Assembly (NCBI GenBank): GCA_012515235.1
Contig: JAAYYU010000113.1
Coordinates: 62,001 to 126,000, forward strand
Reading direction: 5' to 3'
Source of the DNA: Candidatus Anammoximicrobium sp.
GTDB lineage: Bacteria; Planctomycetota; Planctomycetia; Pirellulales; Pirellulaceae
DNA length: 64,000 nt
The position numbers and the translations under genes were made by a program. This document shows positions 53,212 to 62,044 of this stretch, one piece after another (position 1 is the first letter of the stretch; the number at the start of each line of letters is the position of its first letter). The notes under the pieces are model-generated. The model saw only the letters and a list, made by a program, of their open reading frames with translations, was not told the DNA's origin and made no database searches.

Positions 53212-53240
53212 ATTATACCGCGGGCGGTTAAGGATGGCAC
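53212..53240 (-). promoter_or_regulatory. Sigma-70-type promoter for the kinase gene
   Basis: On the minus strand GTGCCA (53240-53235), 17 bp, then a perfect TATAAT (53217-53212). Four of six -35 bases match, with ideal spacing. Confidence 0.55.
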
Positions 53241-53417
53241 CACGTCAGTCCTTGTTCGTGCCCCGGACGCTGTGAAAACCGTGCGCGAAACACGGAAAAA
53301 CGCGGGCGGGACGTGGTGGGTCGGTTGCAAGCGGGAACCGTTCTCGGCATACTTCAGCGGCATTGGCGACGAATTCGATGCGGAGAACGGGCAGAACGGA
53401 AAGCCGAGACCAGGACG

Positions 53418-54704
53418 ATGAACGACATTTTCGCTGATTTGGCGTGGCGGGGCCTGATTCAACAGACGACCGACGATCAACACTTGCCGCAGTGGCTGAA
53501 CTCCGGTTCCCGCACCCTGTACATCGGCTTCGACCCGACCGCCCCCAGTCTGCACGTCGGCAGCCTGTTGCCGCTGCTCACGCTCCGCCGGTTCCAGCGG
53601 GCCGGCCATCGCCCGATCCCCTTGGTGGGCGGAGCTACGGGCATGATCGGCGACCCCAGCGGCAAGAGCGAAGAACGGAATCTGATGTCCGTCGAGACGT
53701 TGCGGGCCAATGTCGAGGGTCTGCAGCAGCAGATGCGGCAGTTCCTGGATTTCGATTGCGGCCAACGGTCGGCCCTGCTGGTGAACAACTTCGACTGGAT
53801 GCGCAACTTCAGCTTCCTGGACTTCCTGCGCGACGTCGGCAAGAACTTCCCGGTGAACGTCATGCTGACCAAGGACTCGGTCAAGAGCCGCCTGGACCGA
53901 TCGGACGGCGGACTGAGCTACACCGAATTCAGCTACATGCTGCTGCAAGCCTATGATTTCGTCCACCTGTACGATCATTACGGCTGCCAACTGCAGGCCG
54001 GCGGCAGCGACCAGTGGGGAAACATCACGGCCGGCATCGACCTGGGGCGGCGAATGCGGGGCGTGCAACTGTACGGACTCACCTGTCCCCTGCTGACCAA
54101 ATCGGACGGCACGAAGATGGGCAAGACGGAGAAAGGCACCATCTGGCTGACGGCCGACCGCACCAGCCCGTACGCCTTCTACCAGTACTGGATCAACGTG
54201 GCCGACGCGGACGCGGGAAAGTGCTTGCGGATGCTGACGGAACTGCCCCGCGAGGAAATCGAATCGCTGGACCGGTCTCGCGAGACGGAGCCGCACCTGC
54301 GGCAGAGCCAGAAGCGACTGGCCGAGGAGCTGACCGGGTTGGTCCACGGCGACGCAGGACTGGCGACCGCGCGCCGGGCTACCGAGATGTTCTTCGGCGC
54401 CGAAATCGCCGATTTGAACGACGCCCAATTGGTCGAGATCTTCGCCGACGTGCCCAGCCAACAACTGTCCAAAGAACGCCTGTCCGGCGACGGCCTGCCG
54501 CTGATCGACGCCCTGACCGAAGCCGGACTGGCCAAGAGCAAAGGCGAAGCCCGTCGCACGATCCAGCAGGGCGGAGCCTACGTCAACAACCGCCGCATCA
54601 CGGAGTTGGACACGCGTCTGACCGGGAGCCATTTGGCCAGCGAGACCGTCATGGTGCTCCGCAGCGGCAAGAAAAACTACGCCCTGCTGCGGTTTGCAGA
54701 GTGA
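53418..54704 (+). CDS. tyrS: Tyrosine-tRNA ligase
   Basis: This 428-aa class I synthetase charges tRNA-Tyr. The HIGH motif is LHVGS (about 45-49) after LYIGFDPTAPS. VGGATGMIGDPSGKSEER binds the adenylate, SYMLLQAYDF and GGSDQWGNITAG are the tyrosine-pocket blocks, and KMGKT (about 233) is the KMSKS equivalent, as in many bacterial TyrRS. The C-terminal 65 residues form an S4 RNA-binding domain (GEARRTIQQGGAYVNNRRI). The ATG at 53418 follows AGGA. No T-box or other leader structure is visible. Confidence 0.98.
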   Translation: MNDIFADLAWRGLIQQTTDDQHLPQWLNSGSRTLYIGFDPTAPSLHVGSLLPLLTLRRFQRAGHRPIPLVGGATGMIGDPSGKSEERNLMSVETLRANVEGLQQQMRQFLDFDCGQRSALLVNNFDWMRNFSFLDFLRDVGKNFPVNVMLTKDSVKSRLDRSDGGLSYTEFSYMLLQAYDFVHLYDHYGCQLQAGGSDQWGNITAGIDLGRRMRGVQLYGLTCPLLTKSDGTKMGKTEKGTIWLTADRTSPYAFYQYWINVADADAGKCLRMLTELPREEIESLDRSRETEPHLRQSQKRLAEELTGLVHGDAGLATARRATEMFFGAEIADLNDAQLVEIFADVPSQQLSKERLSGDGLPLIDALTEAGLAKSKGEARRTIQQGGAYVNNRRITELDTRLTGSHLASETVMVLRSGKKNYALLRFAE

Positions 54705-54787
54705 ACGGCCCAGCACGGTCTGGCGACGTCGAATTGGCAGCCACACACCCTTGTCTGTCCGAACGTTGCTGCCCCAGAACACACGGG

Positions 54788-55213
54788 TCAGTCGAGATCG
54801 GCTGGCAGAAGGACAAAGTGAGCGAATGCAGAGGACTTGACGATCCGAAAATGACGCTGATCGAGAGTGAGGATGCGTTTCAGCCGCAGGCGTTCCGCAG
54901 TGGCGATCACGGACGCATCGGCGAGCCCCAGCGGCAGGTCTCGGTATCGTTGGACCAGTTCGCCGCAGCGAAGCAAATCCTCAGAGGTTGGGTCCACCAG
55001 CGTGAAGGCACCCGATTCGACACTCGCCAAGAAATCCAAAGTCGCGTCCACTCCCAGCCGTTCGTTCAGCAGATAGTCGATCTCCGCGAGCAGGATCGTC
55101 GGCAGATAGAGCGTTCCTGGTTCAGCCTCAACCACGGCCTTCACGGCGTCGTGGTGGCCATCGTCGGCGTCGTACAGAGCGTAAATGCCGCCGGTGTCAC
55201 AGATTAGGGCCAT
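54788..55213 (-). CDS. PIN-domain ribonuclease, VapC-type toxin
   Basis: This 141-aa PIN-domain protein has the acidic active site readable as Asp6 (ICDTGG), Glu44 (LLAEIDYLL), Asp99 (GLADASVIATAE) and Asp118 (TLDQRHF). Members cleave tRNA or other RNA when released from their antitoxin. Its start overlaps the 3' end of the antitoxin gene by 10 bp, the usual order antitoxin-toxin. The pair has its own likely promoter. Confidence 0.9.
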   Translation of the reverse strand: MALICDTGGIYALYDADDGHHDAVKAVVEAEPGTLYLPTILLAEIDYLLNERLGVDATLDFLASVESGAFTLVDPTSEDLLRCGELVQRYRDLPLGLADASVIATAERLRLKRILTLDQRHFRIVKSSAFAHFVLLPADLD

Positions 55214-55437
55214 CGCCCACCCTTGACAGCTTCCCGCAGGATCGGCCTTGCGTTCTCCGAGGTATCAGTCTTGCCGCTATGGTACTTCCCAACACCTTGG
55301 GGAGCCGGCCTTTTGTCTTCCGTGTAGATCTCCAGCGCCTCACTCACGATCTCGCTTTCGCTGCGTTCTTGGGCCGCAGCCAGAGTGCGGATTACATCAG
55401 CCAGCCGGTCGTCGAGTTGAATTGCCAAGGTAACCAT
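55204..55437 (-). CDS. Antitoxin, ribbon-helix-helix type
   Basis: This 77-aa protein begins MVTLAIQLDDRLADVIRTLA, typical of ribbon-helix-helix DNA-binding antitoxins that repress their own operon. The C-terminal acidic/basic tail (TSENARPILREAV) would bind the PIN toxin. GAGGG lies about 8 bases before the ATG at 55437. The frame is open further upstream, but the region before it contains the promoter-like sequence, so the shorter start is preferred. It overlaps the toxin gene by 10 bp. Confidence 0.8.
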   Translation of the reverse strand: MVTLAIQLDDRLADVIRTLAAAQERSESEIVSEALEIYTEDKRPAPQGVGKYHSGKTDTSENARPILREAVKGGRWP

Positions 55438-55481
55438 GCCACATCCCTCTCGAACCGCACAACGTCGAAGTGCAAAGGAAC

Positions 55482-55510
55482 ATTGTATCCCGCCAGAGCA
55501 TTGGCAACAA
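55482..55510 (-). promoter_or_regulatory. Possible promoter of the toxin-antitoxin pair
   Basis: On the minus strand TTGTTG (55510-55505), 17 bp, then TACAAT (55487-55482), about 45 bp before the antitoxin start. Confidence 0.4.
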
Positions 55511-55583
55511 GCGAGTCGGACTGCTGGTGCTGGTTCGAATCGACTGCGGGACGTCACATAGCGGGCAGAGCAAGGAAAACAGG

Positions 55584-56834
55584 TCAGCGGGCCAATCGCA
55601 GCAACCGTCCGCCACCGGGCGGCAGTTTCAGTTCCGCTCGCGCGCCGGCGGCGGGCTGCCAGGCGGAACTTATCGCGTCGAACAGTTCCAGCCGGCCGGG
55701 GCCGATGACCGTGGTCGTGGCTTCGGCCTTATAGTCCAGGTTGACGACCACCACGTGCGTCGGTTCGTTCGCCTGGCCGAAGTAGCCCAGCACGAATCCG
55801 CGGACGCGTTCGGGAACCCGGTATTCCATGTCCGGCACGGCGGGTTCCAAGCGGAACGGTGCGTCCGGCGGCAGCGGCACGGTTCCGTCCGGCTTCATGC
55901 CCAGATGGTAGACCGCCAGCGATCGCAAAGGCTGCAACTGGCCGGCGATGGCCGTGAATTCGCGGTTCAGGGATTTCAAGGCGTGGTAGATCAGCGTCGG
56001 CGTCCCGTCGGGCAGCGCGATGGCGCCCGTGTGGCCGGGATGACAGTAGACATAATAGGAAATGCCCTGGGCTCCGTACGCCAGCGTGGTGTAGACCAGG
56101 TACGTCATTTCGTCGCCCGTGGGCACGCGCATCGACGGCGTCCACGTGCAGGCTTGGACGATGTTCAGGAACGGCAGTCTCGCGTCCAGCGACGCCTGCC
56201 GGATCATCGCCAGATTCAGGAAGTACTGTCCGTTGTCGCCGTTCTTGGCGAACTGGTAGTGGTCGTAACTGATCAGCGCCGGGCGGACGATGTCCACGTA
56301 CTGCCGCAGGTGTTCGCGATACGCGGTGACCGTGTCGCCCGAAGTGCCCAGTTGCTGGTTATTGGCGTAGGTGGGAAACAGGTTGATGTACGCCATGTGT
56401 GCCGGATCGCGCTGGCGAAGGTAGGCGACCAGCTTGCCCAAGGGCGGAAAGGCTCCCGCGCTGGGCTCGTCGGTGATGAAGTAGCTGTACATCGCCGGGT
56501 GATTTCGGACACGGGCGATCAAGGCATCGAGTTTCTCGCGGGCGGCCGGGTCGTCCAGCGTCGCCGGTCTCAATAGCCCGTCGCTCAACTGGGCCCGCAG
56601 ACCGTGCCGCTGCGCCGTGTCGAGTTGCTGTTCCGAACACCACACGACATTGAAGCCGCCCTCGGCCATCTGCTGGGCGACCGCATCCGTCAGTGCCGGC
56701 CCGGCCCAATAGGTGACCATCGGCGTGCCGACGCGCCAGGCGTCGACGCCGCTGGGCGCCAGATCAGCGCCCCACGCCGACTGGACGATGGCCTGGACAA
56801 CGATCAATAACGAGAAAAAGGATGCGGTTTTCAT
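55584..56834 (-). CDS. Exported TIM-barrel glycoside hydrolase-like protein, 416 aa
   Basis: The signal is MKTASFFSLLIVVQAIVQSAWG. The barrel begins near GGFNVVWCSEQQ and includes SYFITDEPSAGAFPPLG, where Glu in ITDEP sits at the position of an acid/base residue, and NIVQACTWTPSMRVPTGDEM. LAYGAQGISYYVYCHPG is a late strand, and a beta-sandwich (about 330-416) follows. It is reminiscent of GH5- or GH42-like barrels, but I cannot name a family. GAGGAG precedes the ATG at 56834. It starts 9 bp after the DAHP synthase stop and is likely cotranscribed with it, an odd pairing of catabolic and biosynthetic functions. Confidence 0.68.
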   Translation of the reverse strand: MKTASFFSLLIVVQAIVQSAWGADLAPSGVDAWRVGTPMVTYWAGPALTDAVAQQMAEGGFNVVWCSEQQLDTAQRHGLRAQLSDGLLRPATLDDPAAREKLDALIARVRNHPAMYSYFITDEPSAGAFPPLGKLVAYLRQRDPAHMAYINLFPTYANNQQLGTSGDTVTAYREHLRQYVDIVRPALISYDHYQFAKNGDNGQYFLNLAMIRQASLDARLPFLNIVQACTWTPSMRVPTGDEMTYLVYTTLAYGAQGISYYVYCHPGHTGAIALPDGTPTLIYHALKSLNREFTAIAGQLQPLRSLAVYHLGMKPDGTVPLPPDAPFRLEPAVPDMEYRVPERVRGFVLGYFGQANEPTHVVVVNLDYKAEATTTVIGPGRLELFDAISSAWQPAAGARAELKLPPGGGRLLRLAR

Positions 56835-56843
56835 GCTCTCTCC

Positions 56844-57884
56844 TCAAACGGTTTCGGCTAACTCCAACACCAAACGTTCCGTGCTGGCCCAATCGATACA
56901 GGCATCGGTGATCGACTGGCCGTAGACCAACGCATCCCGCGGTTGCGGAAACGGCTGGCTGCCGCCCAGCAGATTACTTTCCAGCATGGCCCCGAACACG
57001 GAGGCGCGCCCCTGGGCCCGCAGGCCGGCGACATACCGCAAGACCTCGGGTTGCCGTGCGGCATCTTTGCCGCTGTTGCCGTGGCTGCAGTCGATCAGAA
57101 TCGCCTGTTCCAAGCCGGCCTGTGCCAGTTCCCGTTCCGCGTCCGCGACGTGCTCCGCCGAGTAATTGGGTCCGCTGTCGCCGCCGCGAAGGACGATGTG
57201 GCAGTTGGGATTGCCGGTCGTCGAGACGGCCGAGGCCACGCCATCGCCGCTGATGCCCAGGAACGTCTGCGGCTCGCGCGCCGCTTTGATCGCATTCACC
57301 GCAGATCCGACGGTACCGAGCGTGGCGTTCTTGAAGCCCAGCGGCATGGACAGGCCGGACGCCAGTTGCCGGTGCGTCTGGGATTCCGTCGTGCGGGCCC
57401 CGATGGCCGACCAGCAAATCAGATCGGCAATGTACTGCGGCGTCATGGGGTCCAGCAGTTCGGTGGCCGTGGGTACGCCCAGATCGATCACTTCGAGCAG
57501 GAACCGGCGCGCCATCCGCAGGCCGTTGGGAATGTCGTGCGAACCGTCCAGGTGCGGGTCCATGATCAGCCCCTTCCAGCCGACCGAGGTGCGCGGTTTC
57601 TCGAAATAACAGCGCATCACCAGAAACACCTTACCCTGGACGCGCTCGCTCAACCCGCGCAGCCGAACCGCGTAATCCCGGCCCGCTCGCGTGTCGTGAA
57701 TCGAACAGGGCCCGACAATCAGCAGGAACCGCGAATCCTGCCGATGAATGATGTTGCGGATCGCCTGCCGGGCGTCCGCCACGAACTCTTCCTGAGCCTC
57801 CGAACGCGGAATCTCGTGCAGCATCAAGGCCGGCGCGGGCAGAGGGATATTGGAGGCGATATTCAGATCGGAGACTTTTCGCAT
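56844..57884 (-). CDS. aroG: 3-deoxy-7-phosphoheptulonate synthase, type I (AroF/G/H)
   Basis: This 346-aa cytoplasmic enzyme commits phosphoenolpyruvate and erythrose 4-phosphate to the shikimate pathway. GPCSIHD (58-64) and KPRTSVGWKG (96-105) bind phosphoenolpyruvate; PNCHIVLRGG and the metal-site DCSHGNSGKD are also present. The N-terminal extension of about 40 residues is the allosteric region of AroFGH types. Which aromatic amino acid inhibits it cannot be read. I chose the ATG at 57884 with GGAGAG upstream over the in-frame ATG at 57917. It is the lead gene of a two-gene unit. Confidence 0.95.
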   Translation of the reverse strand: MRKVSDLNIASNIPLPAPALMLHEIPRSEAQEEFVADARQAIRNIIHRQDSRFLLIVGPCSIHDTRAGRDYAVRLRGLSERVQGKVFLVMRCYFEKPRTSVGWKGLIMDPHLDGSHDIPNGLRMARRFLLEVIDLGVPTATELLDPMTPQYIADLICWSAIGARTTESQTHRQLASGLSMPLGFKNATLGTVGSAVNAIKAAREPQTFLGISGDGVASAVSTTGNPNCHIVLRGGDSGPNYSAEHVADAERELAQAGLEQAILIDCSHGNSGKDAARQPEVLRYVAGLRAQGRASVFGAMLESNLLGGSQPFPQPRDALVYGQSITDACIDWASTERLVLELAETV

Positions 57885-57993
57885 GGCAGGCTCTCCAAGA
57901 CGAGTGCGACCGGGCACGGCAAGCTCATACGGGAGATTGTTCGCGATGGCCGGGCGATCTGCAAGGCCACGGCAGGCAGACCATTCTGGAGTG

Positions 57994-58011
57994 CGGCGAC
58001 TTGTCGCCGCT
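57994..58011. repeat. Perfect short palindrome
   Basis: GCGGCGAC-TT-GTCGCCGC lies in the 285-bp gap upstream of the DAHP synthase gene. The remainder of that gap shows no gene or clear promoter. Confidence 0.5.
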
Positions 58012-58169
58012 TTGAACAGCGGCGGGTAGTGTCACGGAGGTTGGGGTTCTGGCGACGCAGCAAGGCATCGGAACCCAGCGTCGCGGTCGCGGCGCAACGG
58101 CCGGACCAAAGCAACTTGCACGCCCTTGCTTACGGCACTCTCAACAGGCGGCTGCCTCGTGCGGCCAGT

Positions 58170-59063
58170 TCAGAACCGATCGCGGCGGTTGCTCAAGTAC
58201 TCCAGCAGCGCCTTGTCGAACTGCATGCTGGTGTCCAATTCGACGTAATCCACGCCGATCTGAAAGCATTCCTGGCGGTAGGATGCGCGGAACGCTTCGA
58301 TCTCCTGGAGGTATTCTCGCCGATAGTTGCTGGCATCCACGCACACGCGTTCCTCCGTCTCCGGCTCCTCGAATTCGATCACGCCGTCGAACGGAAACTT
58401 GACTTCCGCCTCGTCCAGCACATGGAACAGGATCACGTCGTGGCCCCCGTGTCTGAGCAACCGCAGGCTCTGGAGCACCGGCTCCGTGTCGCACAGCAGA
58501 TCCGAGAAGATCATGACCAGGCTGCGGTGCCGCAGCATGGCGGCGATTTGCCGCACGCTGTTGGCGATGTCCGTCGGTCCTGTCGGCTGCAGCCGCGCCA
58601 GGTGCGAGAGCACATTGGCCAACTGGGTGCGTTTGGATCGCGGGGCCAGGCTGTTCCGGATTCGCTGGTCGAAGGTGATCAAGCCCACCGGGTCCTGCTG
58701 GTGGATCATCAGGTAGCACAGCGACGCGGCGAGGCAAATCGCATAGTCGAACTTGGTCAGCTCCTGGCGGTAGGTGTAGCCCATGGACCGGCTCAAGTCC
58801 ATCGCCAGATAGCCGGTGATGTTGGTCTCGGCCTCGAACTTCTTGACGTAATACTTGTCCGTTTTGGCGTACACCAGCCAGTCGATGTCGTTGGGATCGT
58901 CGCCCGGCGTATAGCGGCGGTGCTCGCTGAACTCGACAGAAAAGCCGTGGTACGGGCTGGCGTGCAGGCCTTGCAGGAATCCCTTGACCACGAATTTGGC
59001 GCGAAGGTCCAGCCGCTTGATCTGGTTGATGACCTCCGGCTTCAGGTACTTTTCGACAGACAT
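58170..59063 (-). CDS. DUF58 domain protein
   Basis: This 297-aa protein starts MSVEKYLKPEVINQIKRLDL, with the DUF58 signature GLHASPYHGFSVEFSEHRRY and PGDDPNDIDWLVYAK. A von Willebrand A-like fold follows, with MIDAS-type D-x-S-x-S at residues 89-93 (AMDLSRSMG). Such proteins usually accompany a MoxR AAA+ ATPase and vWA membrane proteins in chaperone-like complexes. Here neither a MoxR gene nor a membrane partner is adjacent. The ATG at 59063 fits the family start; the frame is open upstream to 59177. Confidence 0.9.
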   Translation of the reverse strand: MSVEKYLKPEVINQIKRLDLRAKFVVKGFLQGLHASPYHGFSVEFSEHRRYTPGDDPNDIDWLVYAKTDKYYVKKFEAETNITGYLAMDLSRSMGYTYRQELTKFDYAICLAASLCYLMIHQQDPVGLITFDQRIRNSLAPRSKRTQLANVLSHLARLQPTGPTDIANSVRQIAAMLRHRSLVMIFSDLLCDTEPVLQSLRLLRHGGHDVILFHVLDEAEVKFPFDGVIEFEEPETEERVCVDASNYRREYLQEIEAFRASYRQECFQIGVDYVELDTSMQFDKALLEYLSNRRDRF

Positions 59064-59378
59064 AGCAGTCGGGCGGCAAGGGAACAGCGGGGCGCGGATG
59101 CCAATCGGGGCGCGCGGTTCCCCGCAGCGCCGCGCCTGCGCCGGTGTCATCTGAGCCGTCGCGTCGGTCCGTGTCAAGCCGGCCAGGCGGCGAGGCGGCG
59201 ATCAGGCCCGGGCTGCGGCGGTCTGTGCCGTCTCGGATTGGCTCGGAGTTCCCGCCGCGCACTGTTCCAGACGGGCTGTTCCAGACGGGGCTTCCCGTGT
59301 CCCGTCGCGGCGACTATCCTGGAACCGTTCCCTGATTCACCACCGTTGTTTTCTTGATGGAAGAGGAGAAATGAAGCT
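59064..59378. other. Divergent intergenic region
   Basis: The 315 bp hold a perfect 14-bp tandem duplication (CTGTTCCAGACGGG at 59262-59275 and 59276-59289). Near the right end is AGAGGAG, then a three-codon frame ATG-AAG-CTG-TGA overlapping the next start. Confidence 0.55.
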
Positions 59379-60149
<771 letters not shown>

Positions 60150-60616
60150 TTCACGAGCAGTCCCGTTGGCGAGTCGGGAAGTTGCGCCGGCCACCGCTGC
60201 TTGCCGGGCAAGGAGAAGCCAGACGCGGCAGAGAATCCGGCAACCGGCGGGCATCCGCCCGCCGGTTTTGTCGGCGTTGCCCGGCGTTCTGCCGCTGCCC
60301 CGTGTGCTTCACGTCGCGCGCGATCCGCGGGACAGCGGCCGATCCGGGCGGAGGGCCGCAGGATCGGCGAGCTGACAGCCTGTAGAAAAAAGGGAACAGG
60401 CATCTCGCGGCAGTCGTTTTTCGTTTAGTCTTTCCAAGGCAACTCGTTGGCAGCTCGCCGCCATGCTTCGGGCGACGAGGCCCGGTTCAGGCTAACCAAG
60501 CGGCGCGCGGAATTCCAGTAGCGCCGGTTTTCGCGCAGCAAGACCGCTTGTCCAAGGCTCCGACGCTCTTGACGCGGCGAGGAACTTGGCGCGGCCCTCG
60601 GCGCGCCGGGGGCCGC
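60150..60616. other. Convergent intergenic region
   Basis: The 467 bp between convergent genes hold the terminator at 60242-60269. I see nothing else that looks like a gene. Confidence 0.5.
60242..60269 (+). terminator. Rho-independent terminator
   Basis: The stem AACCGGCGGGC (60242-60252) pairs perfectly with GCCCGCCGGTT (60257-60267) around a 4-nt loop and ends in a short T-run. Confidence 0.85.
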
Positions 60617-61951
60617 TCAATCCGCTTCGATCTTGTACAGATGGCGCTGGCCTCGGAGGAACAATTCGCGGCCGACCACGACCGGCGACGCGTCGAGTCC
60701 TTCCGCCAGCCTGTTGGCGGCCAGCACGTCCCACGCGGGCTGGTTCTTGATGACCAGTGTGACGCCTTCGCGGCTGGGCAGGTACACGCGGTCGGCGGCC
60801 CCGACGGGCGAGGCATAGACGCTCTTCAGTTCCGGCAGCCGGACGCTGTCCCGCAGCGCGGCTCCCGACGCAGGATCGAGAATCTTGAGGATCGGCGAAT
60901 TGGACTTGGTGACGAACAGGTGCCGGCCGTAGACCAGCGGCGACGGCACGTACGGCGCGTGGCTGTGCGATTGCCACACTACCTGCTGAGGATTGTCCGT
61001 TACATCTCCGCGGGAATCCAGTCGGATCGCCCGCACTTCGTTCTTTCCATGCCCGCTCATACAGATGACCAGATCGCCGTACGTCACGGGACAGGGAATC
61101 ACGTTCGTGCTCAGGCCGCCGCACTCCCAGATGACCTCTCCGGTGGCCAGGTCGTAACTCATGATTCGGCGCGTGGCAGGCACAATCACTTGGGTTCGCC
61201 CGCCGTGCTCGATCACGCGCGGCGTGGACCAACTCGTGACCTCCCGGCGGTCGACGCGCCACTTCGTTTCGCCCGTCGCCGCGTCCAGGACCGCCAGGAA
61301 CGATTGGCCCTCGTGGTCCCAGTTGACAATCAGCCGGTCGCCGTACAGCACCGGCGACGCGCCTTCGCCCCAGCCGAAGCGGGTCACCATCTCGCCCAGG
61401 TCGCGGTCCCAGATCGGCTGACCGTCCACATCGTAACAGAAGATCCCGTGGGAGCCGAACGAGACGTACAGTCGGCGGCCGTCGGTGGTCGGCGAAGCCG
61501 AAGCGTAGGTGTTGGTCGAGTGCCGTCCTTCGTGCGGCAGGACTTCACAGGCCACTCGCTGCCAGCGCGTTTGCCCCGTCGCACGATCGAGGCAGAGCAC
61601 GACGAACTGGTAGTACGCCATGGGCCGGGGCGTCTTATAGCCGCCGGGCGGTTCGGCTTTCGGCGGTTCGAGCGTGGCGACTTCGCGATCCGTCTTCACG
61701 GCGGACAGCACGAAGATCCGGTCGCCCCAAAGGATCGGCGTGGCGTGGCCCTCGCCGGGGATTGCCGTCTTCCAGCGGACGTTCTGTTCCTCGTCCCAGT
61801 GGACCGGCGGATCGCCGAGGGGCGACAGACCGTCCGCGCGAGGACCGCGCCACTGGTGCCAATGCTTCAAGCACTCCGCTTGAAAACTGTCGCCCAGACA
61901 GGCCGACACGGCAAGCCAACAGACGACGGCCGGCAGGAGGCATTTAATCAT
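60617..61951 (-). CDS. Exported PQQ-like beta-propeller protein (BamB-like), 444 aa
   Basis: The signal is MIKCLLPAVVCWLAVSACLG. It is a single propeller with the usual quinoprotein-like repeats: HWHQWRGPRADGLS at the start, VVLCLDRATGQTRWQRV, IFCYDVDGQPIWDRDLG, LAVLDAATGETKWRV, MSYDLATGEVIWECGG. It has no methyltransferase-like insert, in contrast to the two giant propeller proteins in this window. PQQ-binding residues of true dehydrogenases are not evident, so it is likely a structural or binding propeller in the periplasm. It follows the LolA-like gene on the same strand by 93 bp. Confidence 0.87.
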   Translation of the reverse strand: MIKCLLPAVVCWLAVSACLGDSFQAECLKHWHQWRGPRADGLSPLGDPPVHWDEEQNVRWKTAIPGEGHATPILWGDRIFVLSAVKTDREVATLEPPKAEPPGGYKTPRPMAYYQFVVLCLDRATGQTRWQRVACEVLPHEGRHSTNTYASASPTTDGRRLYVSFGSHGIFCYDVDGQPIWDRDLGEMVTRFGWGEGASPVLYGDRLIVNWDHEGQSFLAVLDAATGETKWRVDRREVTSWSTPRVIEHGGRTQVIVPATRRIMSYDLATGEVIWECGGLSTNVIPCPVTYGDLVICMSGHGKNEVRAIRLDSRGDVTDNPQQVVWQSHSHAPYVPSPLVYGRHLFVTKSNSPILKILDPASGAALRDSVRLPELKSVYASPVGAADRVYLPSREGVTLVIKNQPAWDVLAANRLAEGLDASPVVVGRELFLRGQRHLYKIEAD

Positions 61952-62044
61952 GGTCGGTTCCCGTCTTGCGTGAACGGTGGGGTCTTCGAGGCCTCTTGGA
62001 CACCGGTCCTTCAGAGGCCGCCTTGGGTCGCGCACGGCGGATTC

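Noticed and set aside
54112..54126. Unusual KMSKS motif (KMGKT) in TyrRS
   Set aside because: Many bacterial tyrosine-tRNA ligases have KFGKT or similar, so this is normal variation.
55497..55570. tRNA-like GGTTCGAATC sequence
   Set aside because: The flanking bases do not form T, anticodon or acceptor stems, and no CCA-compatible acceptor is present.
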